Of a DNA stretch of 64,000 nucleotides, positions 37,380-46,644 are shown in pieces. Under the pieces are notes generated by a model that was not told the origin of the DNA, searched no databases, and saw only the letters and a program-made list of their open reading frames with translations. This DNA is from Ga0077523 sp038324085. GTDB lineage: Bacteria; Pseudomonadota; Gammaproteobacteria; Burkholderiales; Ga0077523. The stretch's first letter is position 1. Every line of letters starts with the position of its first letter. The stretch covers positions 1 through 64,000 of the forward strand of contig JBBQHP010000004.1 of NCBI GenBank assembly GCA_038324085.1, in the 5' to 3' direction. The position numbers were made by a program, and so were the translations under genes.

Positions 37380-37961
37380 ATGACCATTCTCGTCCTGGGC
37401 CTCGTACTGTTTCTCGGCGTTCATTCCATTCGCATCGTCGCCGACGCCTGGCGCATCCGGCAGCTCGCGAAACACGGTGAGGGTCGCTGGAAGGGCTTGT
37501 ATTCAGTGGTGTCGGTGATCGGGTTCCTGCTGATCGTCTGGGGCTACGGCCTCGCGCGCGCCGATCCCATCGTCATCTGGAATCCGCCAGGGTGGACCCG
37601 CCACGTCACGGCCTTGCTGACCATTCCGGCGTTCATCCTCCTGGTGGCTGCCTACGTTCCGCGCAATGCCATCACCTCGCGGCTGCACCACCCGATGATC
37701 CTCGGCGTGAAGACCTGGGCGTTCGCGCATCTGCTCGCCAACGGCACGCTCGCCGACATGCTCCTGTTCGGCAGCTTTCTTGCCTGGGCGGTGCTCGATT
37801 TTCGTTCGGCACGCCGACGCGACCGTGCGGGTGAGCGGATCTACCTCAGTGGCACCAGCGGCGGCACCATTGCGGCAATCGTCATCGGGCTGGTGGCGTG
37901 GGCCTTGTTCGCCTTCTGGCTCCACGCGGCCTGGATCGGGGTCAGTCCGTTCGGGCGGTAG
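37380..37961 (+). CDS. NnrU family membrane protein
   Basis: A 193-residue integral membrane protein with about five hydrophobic segments. NnrU-type landmarks are LGVHSIRIVADAWR, WKGLYSVVSVIGFLLIVWGY, a YVPRNAITSRLHHPM loop and KTWAFAHLLANGTLADMLLFGSFLAW. NnrU was named for a link to denitrification, but most homologues stand alone and are of unknown function. No denitrification genes occur here. ATG 37380 follows a 159-base gap after mpl. Confidence 0.85.
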   Translation: MTILVLGLVLFLGVHSIRIVADAWRIRQLAKHGEGRWKGLYSVVSVIGFLLIVWGYGLARADPIVIWNPPGWTRHVTALLTIPAFILLVAAYVPRNAITSRLHHPMILGVKTWAFAHLLANGTLADMLLFGSFLAWAVLDFRSARRRDRAGERIYLSGTSGGTIAAIVIGLVAWALFAFWLHAAWIGVSPFGR

Positions 37962-37996
37962 CCCGTTCCGGCCCCGGAGTGGTGCCCGCAGCCGGC

Positions 37997-39319
37997 TCAA
38001 CCCCGCCCGGTCCAGAGGTCCTTCGGCAACAGGCAATGGATGCTGCGCGCTCCCGGCTCGAGCTGGCCGATGCGCGCATCCATTGCGAGGCTTGCAAGGG
38101 AATAGGCATCGAGCGCAGACAGGTTCCTCGTCTCCTGGACCTGGACGATCATGCGCATTGCGGCGTCGTTCATCGCAGCCTGGGCATCGCTGTCGACGGT
38201 TCGGGTGACGAAATGATCGCGTGTATCCCGGGTCGGGAGGTCGGCCAGCGGTTTTCCGGGTCGCTTGGGCAGCATGCAATACACGCCCTTCAGCTGATTG
38301 ACGACCTCGGACACGCGACAGTCACCGTACCGGTCCATGAACTGCAGAGCTGCCGGCGACGACAGCTGGCGGGTCTCGACCAGCAGCCGCACCGTTTCTT
38401 CCTCCAGAATGCCGAGCGCCTTGTTCAGATCGCGATCGTAGCCCACGGTGATCCAGTGGGTCGGCGTCTCGATGCGGGGCCAGGCGATGGGCGTACTACC
38501 CTTTAGCACCTCGACCGTCATGTTGAGTTCGTTGAACGCGGTCTCGATGGCGGTGAGATTGATCTCGCCGTTGCCCTGTGCTGCATGCGAGTCGCCGGAC
38601 CACAGCAGTGCTCCGTCGACGAACACGGACAGGTACAGGATGGTGCCTTCAACCAGTTCGCGGACATCCATGTTGCCCCCGAAAGGGCCGGGCGGAACGG
38701 TGCTGAACTTGCCGCTCTCTGCGCGCGCCACGCCGAGAATCCCCGGGAACGGCCGCACCGGCAGTTCGATTCCGGGCAGGAACTCCGTCACGCCGCGCTG
38801 CATGTCGAAGAAGAAGTACTTCACCTGCGACTCGGGGAAGACCTCGGGAAACTGCCCCAGATTGAGATTGCCGGGGAGATTCCAGTTGGCGCCGTAACTG
38901 CGCGGGACGATGCGATTCAGCCGGATCTTCAGCACATCGCCGGGCATGGCCCCTTCCACGAAGATGGGACCGGTGATGGTGTGCGGACCGCGGCCCGGGT
39001 AATCGACCCGCAGCCGGGTGATTTCATCGACCGGCACGCCCGGAAGGATCTTGTTCATCGAGGCCATCATGGTCTCCATGACCACGGTATCGCCGGATCT
39101 GATCCGTGCGCGTGGCGCCTCGGCATTGTCGAACCAGCCCCATTGCACCGTCTCCTCGGACGCGGGCAGCAGATAGACGCCGCCCTGGTATTGGCCGATA
39201 TGGCCGGAGGCGAGCGCCGCGATCTCCGGGCGCCGCTCGGCTTCGGCATGGACGGTGGGAATCACGGGCAGCGCCGCTGCGGAAGCGACGCCAGCGAGAA
39301 AGTCGCGGCGGGAAGGCAT
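37997..39319 (-). CDS. Tat-exported acetamidase/formamidase family protein
   Basis: A 440-residue protein starting MPSRRDFLAGVASAAALPVI, a twin-arginine signal (SRRDFLAG) ending near THA/VHA. The body matches the FmdA/AmdA fold: YPGRGPHTITGPIFVEGAMPGDVLKIRLNR-type block, SWSGD-like LLWSGDSHAAQGNGEI, and GGNMDVRELVEGT. Family members hydrolyse short amides. Most are cytoplasmic, so export by Tat is notable. ATG 39319 sets the Tat motif at the N-terminus. It stands alone on the minus strand between the NnrU gene and a divergent esterase gene. Confidence 0.85.
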   Translation of the reverse strand: MPSRRDFLAGVASAAALPVIPTVHAEAERRPEIAALASGHIGQYQGGVYLLPASEETVQWGWFDNAEAPRARIRSGDTVVMETMMASMNKILPGVPVDEITRLRVDYPGRGPHTITGPIFVEGAMPGDVLKIRLNRIVPRSYGANWNLPGNLNLGQFPEVFPESQVKYFFFDMQRGVTEFLPGIELPVRPFPGILGVARAESGKFSTVPPGPFGGNMDVRELVEGTILYLSVFVDGALLWSGDSHAAQGNGEINLTAIETAFNELNMTVEVLKGSTPIAWPRIETPTHWITVGYDRDLNKALGILEEETVRLLVETRQLSSPAALQFMDRYGDCRVSEVVNQLKGVYCMLPKRPGKPLADLPTRDTRDHFVTRTVDSDAQAAMNDAAMRMIVQVQETRNLSALDAYSLASLAMDARIGQLEPGARSIHCLLPKDLWTGRG

Positions 39320-39400
39320 GGCAGGATCTCGATCATGGTATCGGGAAGGATGATAGGGTAAGCGCCGCTCATCGGGCACCGTTGCAATTGCCGAGATCTC

Positions 39401-39973
39401 ATGTACGTCTATATCCACGGTTTCAACAGCTCCCCGGCGTCGATCAAGGCCCGGCAACTGCTCAAGCGGCTCGAAGTGCTCGGGCGCGGGGACGGCTTCG
39501 CCTGTCCGGCGCTGTCGCACTGGCCAAGGGAGGCGATGCGCCAGCTCGAAACGCTGCTGCAGGACCGCGCCGCGGCCGAGGTCACCCTCGTCGGCAGTTC
39601 CCTGGGCGGCTTCTACGCCACGGCACTCACGGAACAGCATGGCTGTCGCTCGGTGCTGGTCAATCCCGCGGTCGAAGCCCACCTCGGGCTCGAAGCCTAC
39701 CTCGGACCGCAAACCAATCTCTATACGGGCGAGACCTACCAGCTGACGCGGCAACACCTGGAGCAATTTGCCGAATTGCACATCGAGAAACCCGCGCGTC
39801 CGGAGTTCTACTTCCTGATGGTGACCACCGGCGACGAAGTGCTCGACTACCGCGCGGCGGTATCCAAGTACGCAGGGTCCAAGCAGCTCATCGTCCACGG
39901 CTCGGACCACGGTTTCGCCGACTTTGAGGACCATCTCGACGCGGTCATTGCGTTCGGCGACGGCGGGCGTTGA
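39401..39973 (+). CDS. YqiA/YcfP-like alpha/beta esterase
   Basis: A 190-residue small alpha/beta hydrolase. IHGFNSSPAS is the oxyanion region. The nucleophile elbow is VGSSLGGFYA. The late HGSDHGFADFEDH holds the catalytic His, and TTGDEVLDYR the Asp. The fold and length match the YqiA family, esterases of unknown physiological substrate. It lies next to the RNB exonuclease gene, with a TATAAT in between. Confidence 0.86.
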   Translation: MYVYIHGFNSSPASIKARQLLKRLEVLGRGDGFACPALSHWPREAMRQLETLLQDRAAAEVTLVGSSLGGFYATALTEQHGCRSVLVNPAVEAHLGLEAYLGPQTNLYTGETYQLTRQHLEQFAELHIEKPARPEFYFLMVTTGDEVLDYRAAVSKYAGSKQLIVHGSDHGFADFEDHLDAVIAFGDGGR

Positions 39974-39982
39974 GCCCACGGC

Positions 39983-39988
39983 TATAAT
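39983..39988 (+). promoter_or_regulatory. Consensus -10 box before the RNB exonuclease gene
   Basis: A perfect TATAAT 28 bases before the GTG start. I see no good -35 at 16-18 bases upstream, so promoter strength is uncertain. Confidence 0.4.
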
Positions 39989-40015
39989 CCCGGCCCTTTT
40001 TTCGGTACCAGCATC

Positions 40016-41854
40016 GTGAACGTGTTCTACGAAGAGGACGGCGCCTTCAAGGTGGGCGCTGTGCTCGCCGACAACAATTCTTCGCTGCAGGTCGAGGCCG
40101 CCCACGGCAAGCGCAGCAAGATCAAGGCGAATGCCGTCGTCCTGCGCTTCGATCAGCCCGGCCTCGCCCCATTTCTCGATGGGGCCCAGAAGGTGGCCGA
40201 GGCGCTGGACGCCAACTTTCTCTGGGAAGTGGCGCCACCGGACGAATTCGAGTTTGCTGCGCTCGCGCGGGACTATTTCGGCCACGAGCCCTCGCCGCCC
40301 GAGTCAGCCGGGCTGCTGATCCGGCTGCACGGGTCGCCGATGCATTTCTACAAGAAAGGCAAGGGCCGCTATCGCGCGGCGCCCGCGGACGCGCTCAAGG
40401 CGGCGCTCGCGAGCGTGGAGCGCAAGAAACAGCAGGCCGCCGCCCAGGCCGCGTACACCGAAAGCCTGGTGGCCTCCGAGCTGCCTGAGCCGCTGCGCGC
40501 GAAGCTGGACGAACTGCTCTACGATCCCGACAAGGGCTCGGTCGAGTACAAGGCGCTGGAAGCGGCCTGCGCGATCACCGGCCTTGCGTCGCCGCACCTG
40601 CTGGCGAAGTGCGGAGCGATTCCTTCGACGCACGACTATCATCTGAACCGCTTCCTGCGCGAGCATTTTCCGGCCGGGACCGGGTTCGGCGGGATCGACC
40701 TCGCCTCGGAACCACTCGACCTGCCTCTGGCCGCGGTCCGGGCCTTCAGCATCGACGATGCGACCACGACCGAAATCGACGACGCGTTCTCCGTCACGCC
40801 GATGGAGGAGGGCGGCTGGCTGGTCGGTGTGCATATCGCGGTTCCGGCACTGGGCATCGCGCTTGGTGGCGATCTCGACACTGTTGCCGCGCGCCGCCTG
40901 TCCACCGTCTACATGCCGGGCCGCAAGATCACCATGCTGCCCGAACCCGTCATCGACCGGTTCACCTTGTCGGAGGGCAGCGAGCCGCCGGTACTGTCCC
41001 TCTACGCACGCGTCGCGGCCGATCTTGCGACGCTGAGTTTCGACACCCGCATCGAACGCGTACCCGTGCTCGCCAATCTGCGCCACGACAGCCTCGAATC
41101 GACGTTCAATGAAGCCGCACTCGCAGGCGGAGCAATGGATTTCCCGTGGGGCGAGGAGCTCCGGGTGCTTTGGCAGTACGCGACGCGGCTGGAGATCGGG
41201 CGCGGCAAGGCCGAATCCGGCCCTGATCGGCAGGACTACAACTTCTATGTCGACGACGACAGGGTGCGCATCGTCGAGCGCAAACGCGGCTCCCCGGTGG
41301 ACAAGCTGGTGGCCGAGATGATGATTCTCGCCAACAGTGAATGGGGCCGCCAGCTCGCGCAGGCGGAGGTGCCCGCGATCTACCGCGTGCAAGGCGGCGG
41401 CAAGGTTCGGATGTCCACGGTGCCCGCGCCGCACGAAGGGCTCGGCGTGGCCCAGTATGCGTGGTCCAGCTCGCCGCTGCGGCGCTACGTAGACCTGGTC
41501 AACCAGCGCCAGATCATCGCTCTGACGCGCGGGGAGGCGGCACCCTATGGCAAGGGCGACGATGCGCTCGTGATCGCCATGCGCGACTTCGAGCTTGCCT
41601 ACGATGCCTATGCGGAGTTCCAGCGCGGCATGGAGCGTTACTGGTGCCTGCGCTGGATTGTCCAGGAGCAGGCCCAGCGCACGCGGGCGACCGTCGTCCG
41701 CGAAAGTCTGGTGAGGATCGAGCGCATTCCCCTGTACCTCCGGACCCCGTCGCTGCCGGAGCTTGCGTCCGGCACTGCGATCGAAGTGGAACTCTCGGCG
41801 ATCGACCTGCTCTCCCTGGAAGTCGAATGCAGGTTCCTGGGCAAGGTCGAGTAG
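40016..41854 (+). CDS. RNB-domain exoribonuclease (RNase II/R-like)
   Basis: A 612-residue protein with a GTG start. The N-terminal part (1-200) is family-specific and lacks a clear cold-shock motif. The RNB domain holds AFSIDDATTTEIDDAFSV with the catalytic aspartates, VHIAVPALGIALGGDLD, YMPGRKITMLPE and WSSSPLRRYVDLVNQRQI. The C-terminal part is a short S1-like barrel. It degrades RNA 3' to 5'. It is shorter than E. coli RNase R (813 residues) and close to RNase II in size. The same gene order (RNB, tonB, aroE, mtgA) is usual in betaproteobacteria. Confidence 0.88.
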   Translation: MNVFYEEDGAFKVGAVLADNNSSLQVEAAHGKRSKIKANAVVLRFDQPGLAPFLDGAQKVAEALDANFLWEVAPPDEFEFAALARDYFGHEPSPPESAGLLIRLHGSPMHFYKKGKGRYRAAPADALKAALASVERKKQQAAAQAAYTESLVASELPEPLRAKLDELLYDPDKGSVEYKALEAACAITGLASPHLLAKCGAIPSTHDYHLNRFLREHFPAGTGFGGIDLASEPLDLPLAAVRAFSIDDATTTEIDDAFSVTPMEEGGWLVGVHIAVPALGIALGGDLDTVAARRLSTVYMPGRKITMLPEPVIDRFTLSEGSEPPVLSLYARVAADLATLSFDTRIERVPVLANLRHDSLESTFNEAALAGGAMDFPWGEELRVLWQYATRLEIGRGKAESGPDRQDYNFYVDDDRVRIVERKRGSPVDKLVAEMMILANSEWGRQLAQAEVPAIYRVQGGGKVRMSTVPAPHEGLGVAQYAWSSSPLRRYVDLVNQRQIIALTRGEAAPYGKGDDALVIAMRDFELAYDAYAEFQRGMERYWCLRWIVQEQAQRTRATVVRESLVRIERIPLYLRTPSLPELASGTAIEVELSAIDLLSLEVECRFLGKVE

Positions 41855-41936
41855 GTCGCTCGGACCGCCAGCCGCAGCGTGACCGGGTAGACGCGCTCGC
41901 ATACAATCCTTGCGTGCTTCCACTGTCCGCCAACCG

Positions 41937-42842
41937 GTGCCTGCGAACGCCCTCGTGCCGGCGCCGCTGAGCGTCGAGGCGCTCGCAGCGCCCCCTGGCA
42001 ACCAGATCCTGCCGGTTGCGATCGCGCTTTCCCTCGTCGTTCACGCCGCGTTGCTCATGGTGAATTTCGTGCTCCCGGATGCGCACCTGTCCGAGAAGTT
42101 CGCCGCGCCCATGGAAGTGGTGCTGGTCAACAGCCGCTCGGCGCACAAGCCGGTCAAGGCCGATGCTCTTGCGCAGGCCCATCTCGACGGCGGCGGCAAC
42201 ACCGCGGAAGATCGGCGCGCCAAGACCAATCTCCCGGCCATCGCCGAGAGCACGACCAACGAGATGACCGTCGCCGCCCAGCGCGTCGAGCAGCTCGAGT
42301 CCGAGGTGCAGCGGATGATGGCGCAACTGAAATCCGACTACCACGCCGATGCCCCGGCCGACAACGCCAAGCGGCCGCAGGACAGGCTCGAGGGCAAGGA
42401 GCCGATCGAGATCGATCAGCGCAAGCTTGAGATCCAGAAGCTCGAGGCGCAGATCGCGCGCGAGATGGACCACTACCAGAAGCTGCCCAAGCGCAAGTTC
42501 ATCGGGGCGCGGACCGAAGGGGTCGTCTACGCGCAGTACGTCGACGATTGGCGGCAGAAGATCGAACGCCTCGGCACCCGCAATTTCCCCGAGGAGGCGA
42601 AGCGCAAGGGCATCTTCGGGACATTGTTGCTCACGGTCTCGATCCGCGCCGACGGCAGCGTCGAGAACGTCGAGATCGAGCGCTCTTCCGGGCACGAGGT
42701 CCTCGACCGCGCGGCCCGTCGCGTGGTCCAGCTCGCTGCGCCCTTTGCGGCTTTTCCGCCCGCGATCCGCAAGGAATACGACATCCTTTCCATCACCCGG
42801 AGCTGGGCGTTCACCCGCGCCGAGGAACTGGTGAGCGAATAG
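41937..42842 (+). CDS. tonB: Energy transducer TonB-like protein
   Basis: About 301 residues from GTG 41937; a TTG at 41910 lies only 2 bases after a TACAAT -10-like box and is less likely. One N-terminal membrane helix (ILPVAIALSLVVHAALLMVNFVL) is followed by a charged, helical linker with coiled-coil heptads (about 100-190). The C-terminal TonB domain has GTLLLTVSIRADGSVENVEIERSSGHEVLDRAARRVV. The usual Pro-rich EP/KP spacer is missing. It probably carries proton-motive energy to outer-membrane receptors. No exbBD or receptor is nearby. Confidence 0.8.
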   Translation: MPANALVPAPLSVEALAAPPGNQILPVAIALSLVVHAALLMVNFVLPDAHLSEKFAAPMEVVLVNSRSAHKPVKADALAQAHLDGGGNTAEDRRAKTNLPAIAESTTNEMTVAAQRVEQLESEVQRMMAQLKSDYHADAPADNAKRPQDRLEGKEPIEIDQRKLEIQKLEAQIAREMDHYQKLPKRKFIGARTEGVVYAQYVDDWRQKIERLGTRNFPEEAKRKGIFGTLLLTVSIRADGSVENVEIERSSGHEVLDRAARRVVQLAAPFAAFPPAIRKEYDILSITRSWAFTRAEELVSE

Positions 42843-42905
42843 CCTCGCCAGTCGCACTCCCCGCCGCATTCTCCCACCCACATCGTCCCGCGGGATCCAG
42901 GCAAC

Positions 42906-43724
42906 GTGACCGACCGCTACGCCGTCATCGGCAATCCCATCGCCCACAGCAAGTCGCCCGCGATCCACGCCGCGTTCGCGCTCCAGACCGGACAGGACCT
43001 CGCCTACGAACGAATCCTTGCGCCCCCCGATGGCTTTCGGACGGCCGTGGACGCTTTCCGCGTCGAAGGCGGTATGGGCATGAACGTGACCTTGCCGTTC
43101 AAGCTCCAGGCACGCGCCTACGCGAGCGATCTGAGCGAGCGAGCCGCTGCCGCTGGTGCGGTGAACACGCTCAAGTTCGAAGCGGGCAGCGTGTTCGGGG
43201 ACAACACCGACGGCGCCGGACTGGTGCGTGATCTCCAGAACAATCTGCGCGTCCCTCTGCGCGGCAAGCGCATTCTCGTGATCGGCGCCGGCGGTGCCGC
43301 CCAGGGCGCGATCGTGCCGCTGCTCGCGCACGGGCCGGCGGAGCTGGTCGTCGTCAATCGCACCCCGGACAAGGCGCAGGCGCTCGCGACCCGGTTCGCC
43401 GATCGCGGTCCGATCCGCGCCATGCGGTTCGACGACCTCCGCGCGCTCCGCTTCGATCTGATCATCAATGCCACCGCCGCCAGCATCGGTGGCGACGTGC
43501 TGCAGGTGCCCGAGGGCTTGTACGAGGATTGCGCGCTCGCCTACGAGATGATGTACGGCCGGGGTACGACTGCATTCATGCAAGGTGCGCTGGCCGCGGG
43601 GGCCGCGAGGGTCGCAGACGGCCTCGGGATGCTGATCGAACAGGCCGCGGAAGCCTTTGAGCTGTGGCGCGGGGTGCGGCCGGAGACCGCGCCGGTGCTG
43701 GATCTGCTCCGGCGACAGCACTGA
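42906..43724 (+). CDS. aroE: Shikimate dehydrogenase
   Basis: A 272-residue enzyme (GTG start) reducing 3-dehydroshikimate with NADPH. It has YAVIGNPIAHSKSPAIHAAFA, NVTLPFK with the catalytic Lys, GAVNTL, FGDNTDGAGL with the catalytic Asp, and the NADP motif VIGAGGAAQGA followed by NRTPDKA. Length is normal. It lies between tonB and mtgA on the same strand. Confidence 0.95.
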   Translation: MTDRYAVIGNPIAHSKSPAIHAAFALQTGQDLAYERILAPPDGFRTAVDAFRVEGGMGMNVTLPFKLQARAYASDLSERAAAAGAVNTLKFEAGSVFGDNTDGAGLVRDLQNNLRVPLRGKRILVIGAGGAAQGAIVPLLAHGPAELVVVNRTPDKAQALATRFADRGPIRAMRFDDLRALRFDLIINATAASIGGDVLQVPEGLYEDCALAYEMMYGRGTTAFMQGALAAGAARVADGLGMLIEQAAEAFELWRGVRPETAPVLDLLRRQH

Positions 43725-43743
43725 CACCGGACGCCGCACCGCC

Positions 43744-44442
43744 GTGCTCAAGGCGATCTCGAAGGGCGTCTGGCACGCGGTCCTGGTGCTGGTCGCGATC
43801 GTTCTGGTCTACCAGATCTGGATGTTCGGGTGCATCTGCTGGTGGGTGTGGTTCAATCCGTCCTCGTCGAGCTTCATGGATGACCGGCTCGAAGCGATGC
43901 AGTCGACGAATCCTGGCGCGGAGCTCAAGCACAAATGGGTTTCCTACGAGAAGATCTCGGTGAACCTGAAGCGCGCGATCGTTGCCTCGGAAGACGCGAA
44001 ATTCGTCGAGCACGAGGGCTTCGACTGGAATGCACTGCAGAAAGCGTACGAGAAGAACCTGAAGAAGGGCAAGATCGTCGCCGGTGGTTCCACCATCAGC
44101 CAGCAGCTTGCCAAGAACCTGTTCCTGTCGTCCAAGCGCACCCCCTGGCGCAAGCTCCAGGAAGCAGTCATCACCGTGATGCTCGAGTTGGTCATGAGCA
44201 AGCGGCGCATCTTCGAGATCTATCTGAACGTGATCGAATGGGGCAATGGCGTCTTCGGCGCGGAGGCGGCGGCGCGTCACTATTACGGGGTGGGCGCGGC
44301 CCAACTCAGTGCCTCACAGGCCGCCCGGCTGGCGGCGATGGTCCCGAATCCACGCTTCTACGACAGACACCGGGGAACGTCCTGGCTGGAGCGCAAGAGC
44401 GCAATAATCCTGGTGCGAATGCCCGCGTCCGAGATCCCCTGA
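43744..44442 (+). CDS. mtgA: Monofunctional peptidoglycan glycosyltransferase
   Basis: A 232-residue GT51 enzyme polymerising lipid II. One N-terminal membrane helix (WHAVLVLVAIVLVYQIWMF) precedes the catalytic domain. The first catalytic Glu is in IVASEDAKFVEHEGFDW. GGSTISQQLAKNLFL and the ELVMSKRRIFEIYLNVIEWGNGVFGAEAAARHYY block follow. There is no transpeptidase domain. GTG 43744 was chosen; upstream residues overlap aroE and lack similarity. Confidence 0.94.
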   Translation: MLKAISKGVWHAVLVLVAIVLVYQIWMFGCICWWVWFNPSSSSFMDDRLEAMQSTNPGAELKHKWVSYEKISVNLKRAIVASEDAKFVEHEGFDWNALQKAYEKNLKKGKIVAGGSTISQQLAKNLFLSSKRTPWRKLQEAVITVMLELVMSKRRIFEIYLNVIEWGNGVFGAEAAARHYYGVGAAQLSASQAARLAAMVPNPRFYDRHRGTSWLERKSAIILVRMPASEIP

Positions 44443-44478
44443 GCGCGCGCGAGCGCGTCGGTCGGCGCGCGTGCCCCG

Positions 44479-44484
44479 TATAAT
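44479..44484 (+). promoter_or_regulatory. Consensus -10 box before lgt
   Basis: A perfect TATAAT 27 bases before the lgt ATG. No convincing -35 is seen, so this is only a candidate. Confidence 0.4.
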
Positions 44485-44511
44485 CCGCCCGCCTTCCCGC
44501 ACGGCCCCTGC

Positions 44512-45309
44512 ATGTTCATCCATCCCCAGTTCGATCCCGTCGCTCTCAAGCTCGGTCCCGTGGCCGTGCGCTGGTACGGACTGATGTATCTCGCCGGCTT
44601 CGTGATCGGGCTCCTCCTCGGACGCAGCCGGGTGCGCAGCCAGCCGGAATCAGGCTGGACCTACAAGGACATCGACGACCTGCTGTTCTATGCGGTCATC
44701 GGCGTCGTGCTCGGCGGTCGCCTCGGCTACGTGCTGTTCTACAAGTTCGGCGAGTACGCGAGCCACCCGTTGCAGATCTTCTACGTCTGGGAAGGCGGCA
44801 TGTCGTTTCACGGCGGCTTCCTGGGCGTGATTCTGGCGATGGCGTTCTTCTCCTGGCGTCATCGCAAGCCCTGGCTGGCGGTCACCGATTTCATCGCGCC
44901 GCTGTGCCCGGCCGGGCTCGGTCTGGGGCGCATCGGCAATTTCATCAATGCCGAGCTCTGGGGGCGGCCGACCGACGTGCCCTGGGCCGTGGTATTCCCT
45001 AACGTGGACGCTTTGCCGCGCCATCCCTCCCAGCTCTACGAATTCGCGCTGGAAGGATTGGTGCTGTTCGCGGTGCTGTGGATCTTCTCGCGCAAGCCGC
45101 GGCCCATGGGGTCGGTCTCGGGGCTGTTTCTGATCGGCTACGGGCTGTTGCGCTTCGTCGTCGAGTTCACGCGCGAGCCGGACGGTTTCCTCGGTCTGCT
45201 CATGCTGGGCTTCAGCATGGGACAGTGGTTGTCGCTGCCCATGGTGCTGGCAGGCGTGATCATGTTCGCATGGTCCTACCGCAACGGGCCGCGGCCGGTA
45301 CGCGGCTGA
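44512..45309 (+). CDS. lgt: Prolipoprotein diacylglyceryl transferase
   Basis: A 265-residue inner-membrane enzyme with about seven hydrophobic helices, adding diacylglycerol to the lipobox Cys of prolipoproteins. It has VRWYGLMYLAGF near the start, then the family HGG region in SFHGGFLGVILA. The signature GLGLGRIGNFINAELWGRPT includes the essential Arg and Asn. HPSQLYEFALEGLVLF follows. It would act on lipoproteins such as the M48 protease at 28.5 kb. A tRNA gene follows downstream. Confidence 0.96.
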   Translation: MFIHPQFDPVALKLGPVAVRWYGLMYLAGFVIGLLLGRSRVRSQPESGWTYKDIDDLLFYAVIGVVLGGRLGYVLFYKFGEYASHPLQIFYVWEGGMSFHGGFLGVILAMAFFSWRHRKPWLAVTDFIAPLCPAGLGLGRIGNFINAELWGRPTDVPWAVVFPNVDALPRHPSQLYEFALEGLVLFAVLWIFSRKPRPMGSVSGLFLIGYGLLRFVVEFTREPDGFLGLLMLGFSMGQWLSLPMVLAGVIMFAWSYRNGPRPVRG

Positions 45310-45331
45310 GCCCGGTCGCCGCGGGTGATCA

Positions 45332-45360
45332 TTTACCCGATCGGGGACTCGCGCTAGAAT
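45332..45360 (+). promoter_or_regulatory. Promoter of the tRNA-Ala gene
   Basis: TTTACC (45332-45337) and TAGAAT (45355-45360) with a 17-base spacer. Predicted start near 45367, 23 bases before the tRNA. Confidence 0.65.
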
Positions 45361-45389
45361 CCGCGCCTCGCCGGCTTGCCGCCGGCCGT

Positions 45390-45465
<76 letters not shown>

Positions 45466-45540
45466 GATTCGAAGATGCCGGGATAGCGTCCGGTCGTTGC
45501 CCTGTCGGCTCTGGATCGTACCTCCTGATCTCCTCCTCCC

Positions 45541-46644
45541 ATGTCTGACGACGAATATCTCGACCACGAGGACGAGGACGAAGGCTGCCGGCAGCTACTG
45601 CAGATCACCGGCGATGCGACGGACGTACGCGCCTTCCGCAAGGATCTGGAAGAGACGGAACGCTGGGGCAGTGAACTCGATCACTTTCTCAAGTTCGGTG
45701 ATTTCGACGCGGTCCCGGAGCACCTGTTCGACGATTCGGCCCGCACGATGGGACGGCTCTGCGCGTTTCTCCGCGAACGCTGGGGTGACTACGCCGACTC
45801 GAGCCATCCGGTCCTGGTCGTCACCGAGGCCGAAGGCGCGGTCACGTACGAGTTCTATACCAGTCGCACGCCCTTGCTGGGCTTGGCGCGCATGCTCTCG
45901 GAGGAGTATCCGAAGCTGTGTATCGCGCTCGAGTACGTCTACCCTGACGGCGCCGGCTACGATGGCCGCGTCATCTATGAAAAGGGCGAGATGATCGACG
46001 GCCTCGAGGAAACCTACGAGTACATGTCGCACTCGGACTTCGAGGAGTTCGCCGGTTTCGATCTGCGCTCCGGATCGCTGGCGGTCGTGTGTCAGTCCCG
46101 TGGCGGGGATCGCAGCGTGATCGCCGACATCAAGGCGGGCAAATGGGATTTGTCCTTCGCCGTCGAAACGGCGCTCAAGTGGGGCCAGGCGGCGGTGAGC
46201 TTCTTCGTGTTTCACCACGAGGCCTACACCTGCGACATCGATACCTACAAGGGCATGGATTCATTCGTCACCTCGGTCGGTTTCGAGCGCACCGTGCTCG
46301 GTGAACCGGCGCGCCCCGTGGCGGTCGGCTTGCTCGACGAATCGGTCGGCCAGCCTCCGCCAGAGTTCGCGGAGGCCATCGCAGGCACCGAACATCAGGC
46401 GCGCCGCATCGTCCTCGCCAATGGCGGTTTCCTGATGGAGCTGGCCCGCTGCGATCGCCTTGCGGATCCGTATTGGCACATCGACCAGCTCAAGTTGCGC
46501 TGCTACCGCGATGCCTCGCGCAAGGTCGTGGCCATCGTGTTCGACAGCGCGCTCGACGCGGTGGGCAGGGGCTCGCAGCCTTCGCCGCCCCGCATGAAGG
46601 GCGGCAAGGTCTACATGTTCCCGGAGTCCAAGACGCGCCACTAG
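45541..46644 (+). CDS. Hypothetical acidic protein
   Basis: A 367-residue protein I do not recognise. It begins with an acidic stretch (SDDEYLDHEDEDEGC) and has no signal peptide or membrane helix. The 90-130 region (VTYEFYTSRTPLLGLARMLSEEYPKLCIALEYVYPDGAGYDG) vaguely recalls small DUF1281/Api92-like proteins of phages and plasmids, which share a YEFETxWxPP-type segment, but the match is weak. The C-terminus is basic. It lies alone between the tRNA and the TPR gene; composition is like its neighbours, so recent transfer is not indicated. Confidence 0.7.
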   Translation: MSDDEYLDHEDEDEGCRQLLQITGDATDVRAFRKDLEETERWGSELDHFLKFGDFDAVPEHLFDDSARTMGRLCAFLRERWGDYADSSHPVLVVTEAEGAVTYEFYTSRTPLLGLARMLSEEYPKLCIALEYVYPDGAGYDGRVIYEKGEMIDGLEETYEYMSHSDFEEFAGFDLRSGSLAVVCQSRGGDRSVIADIKAGKWDLSFAVETALKWGQAAVSFFVFHHEAYTCDIDTYKGMDSFVTSVGFERTVLGEPARPVAVGLLDESVGQPPPEFAEAIAGTEHQARRIVLANGGFLMELARCDRLADPYWHIDQLKLRCYRDASRKVVAIVFDSALDAVGRGSQPSPPRMKGGKVYMFPESKTRH

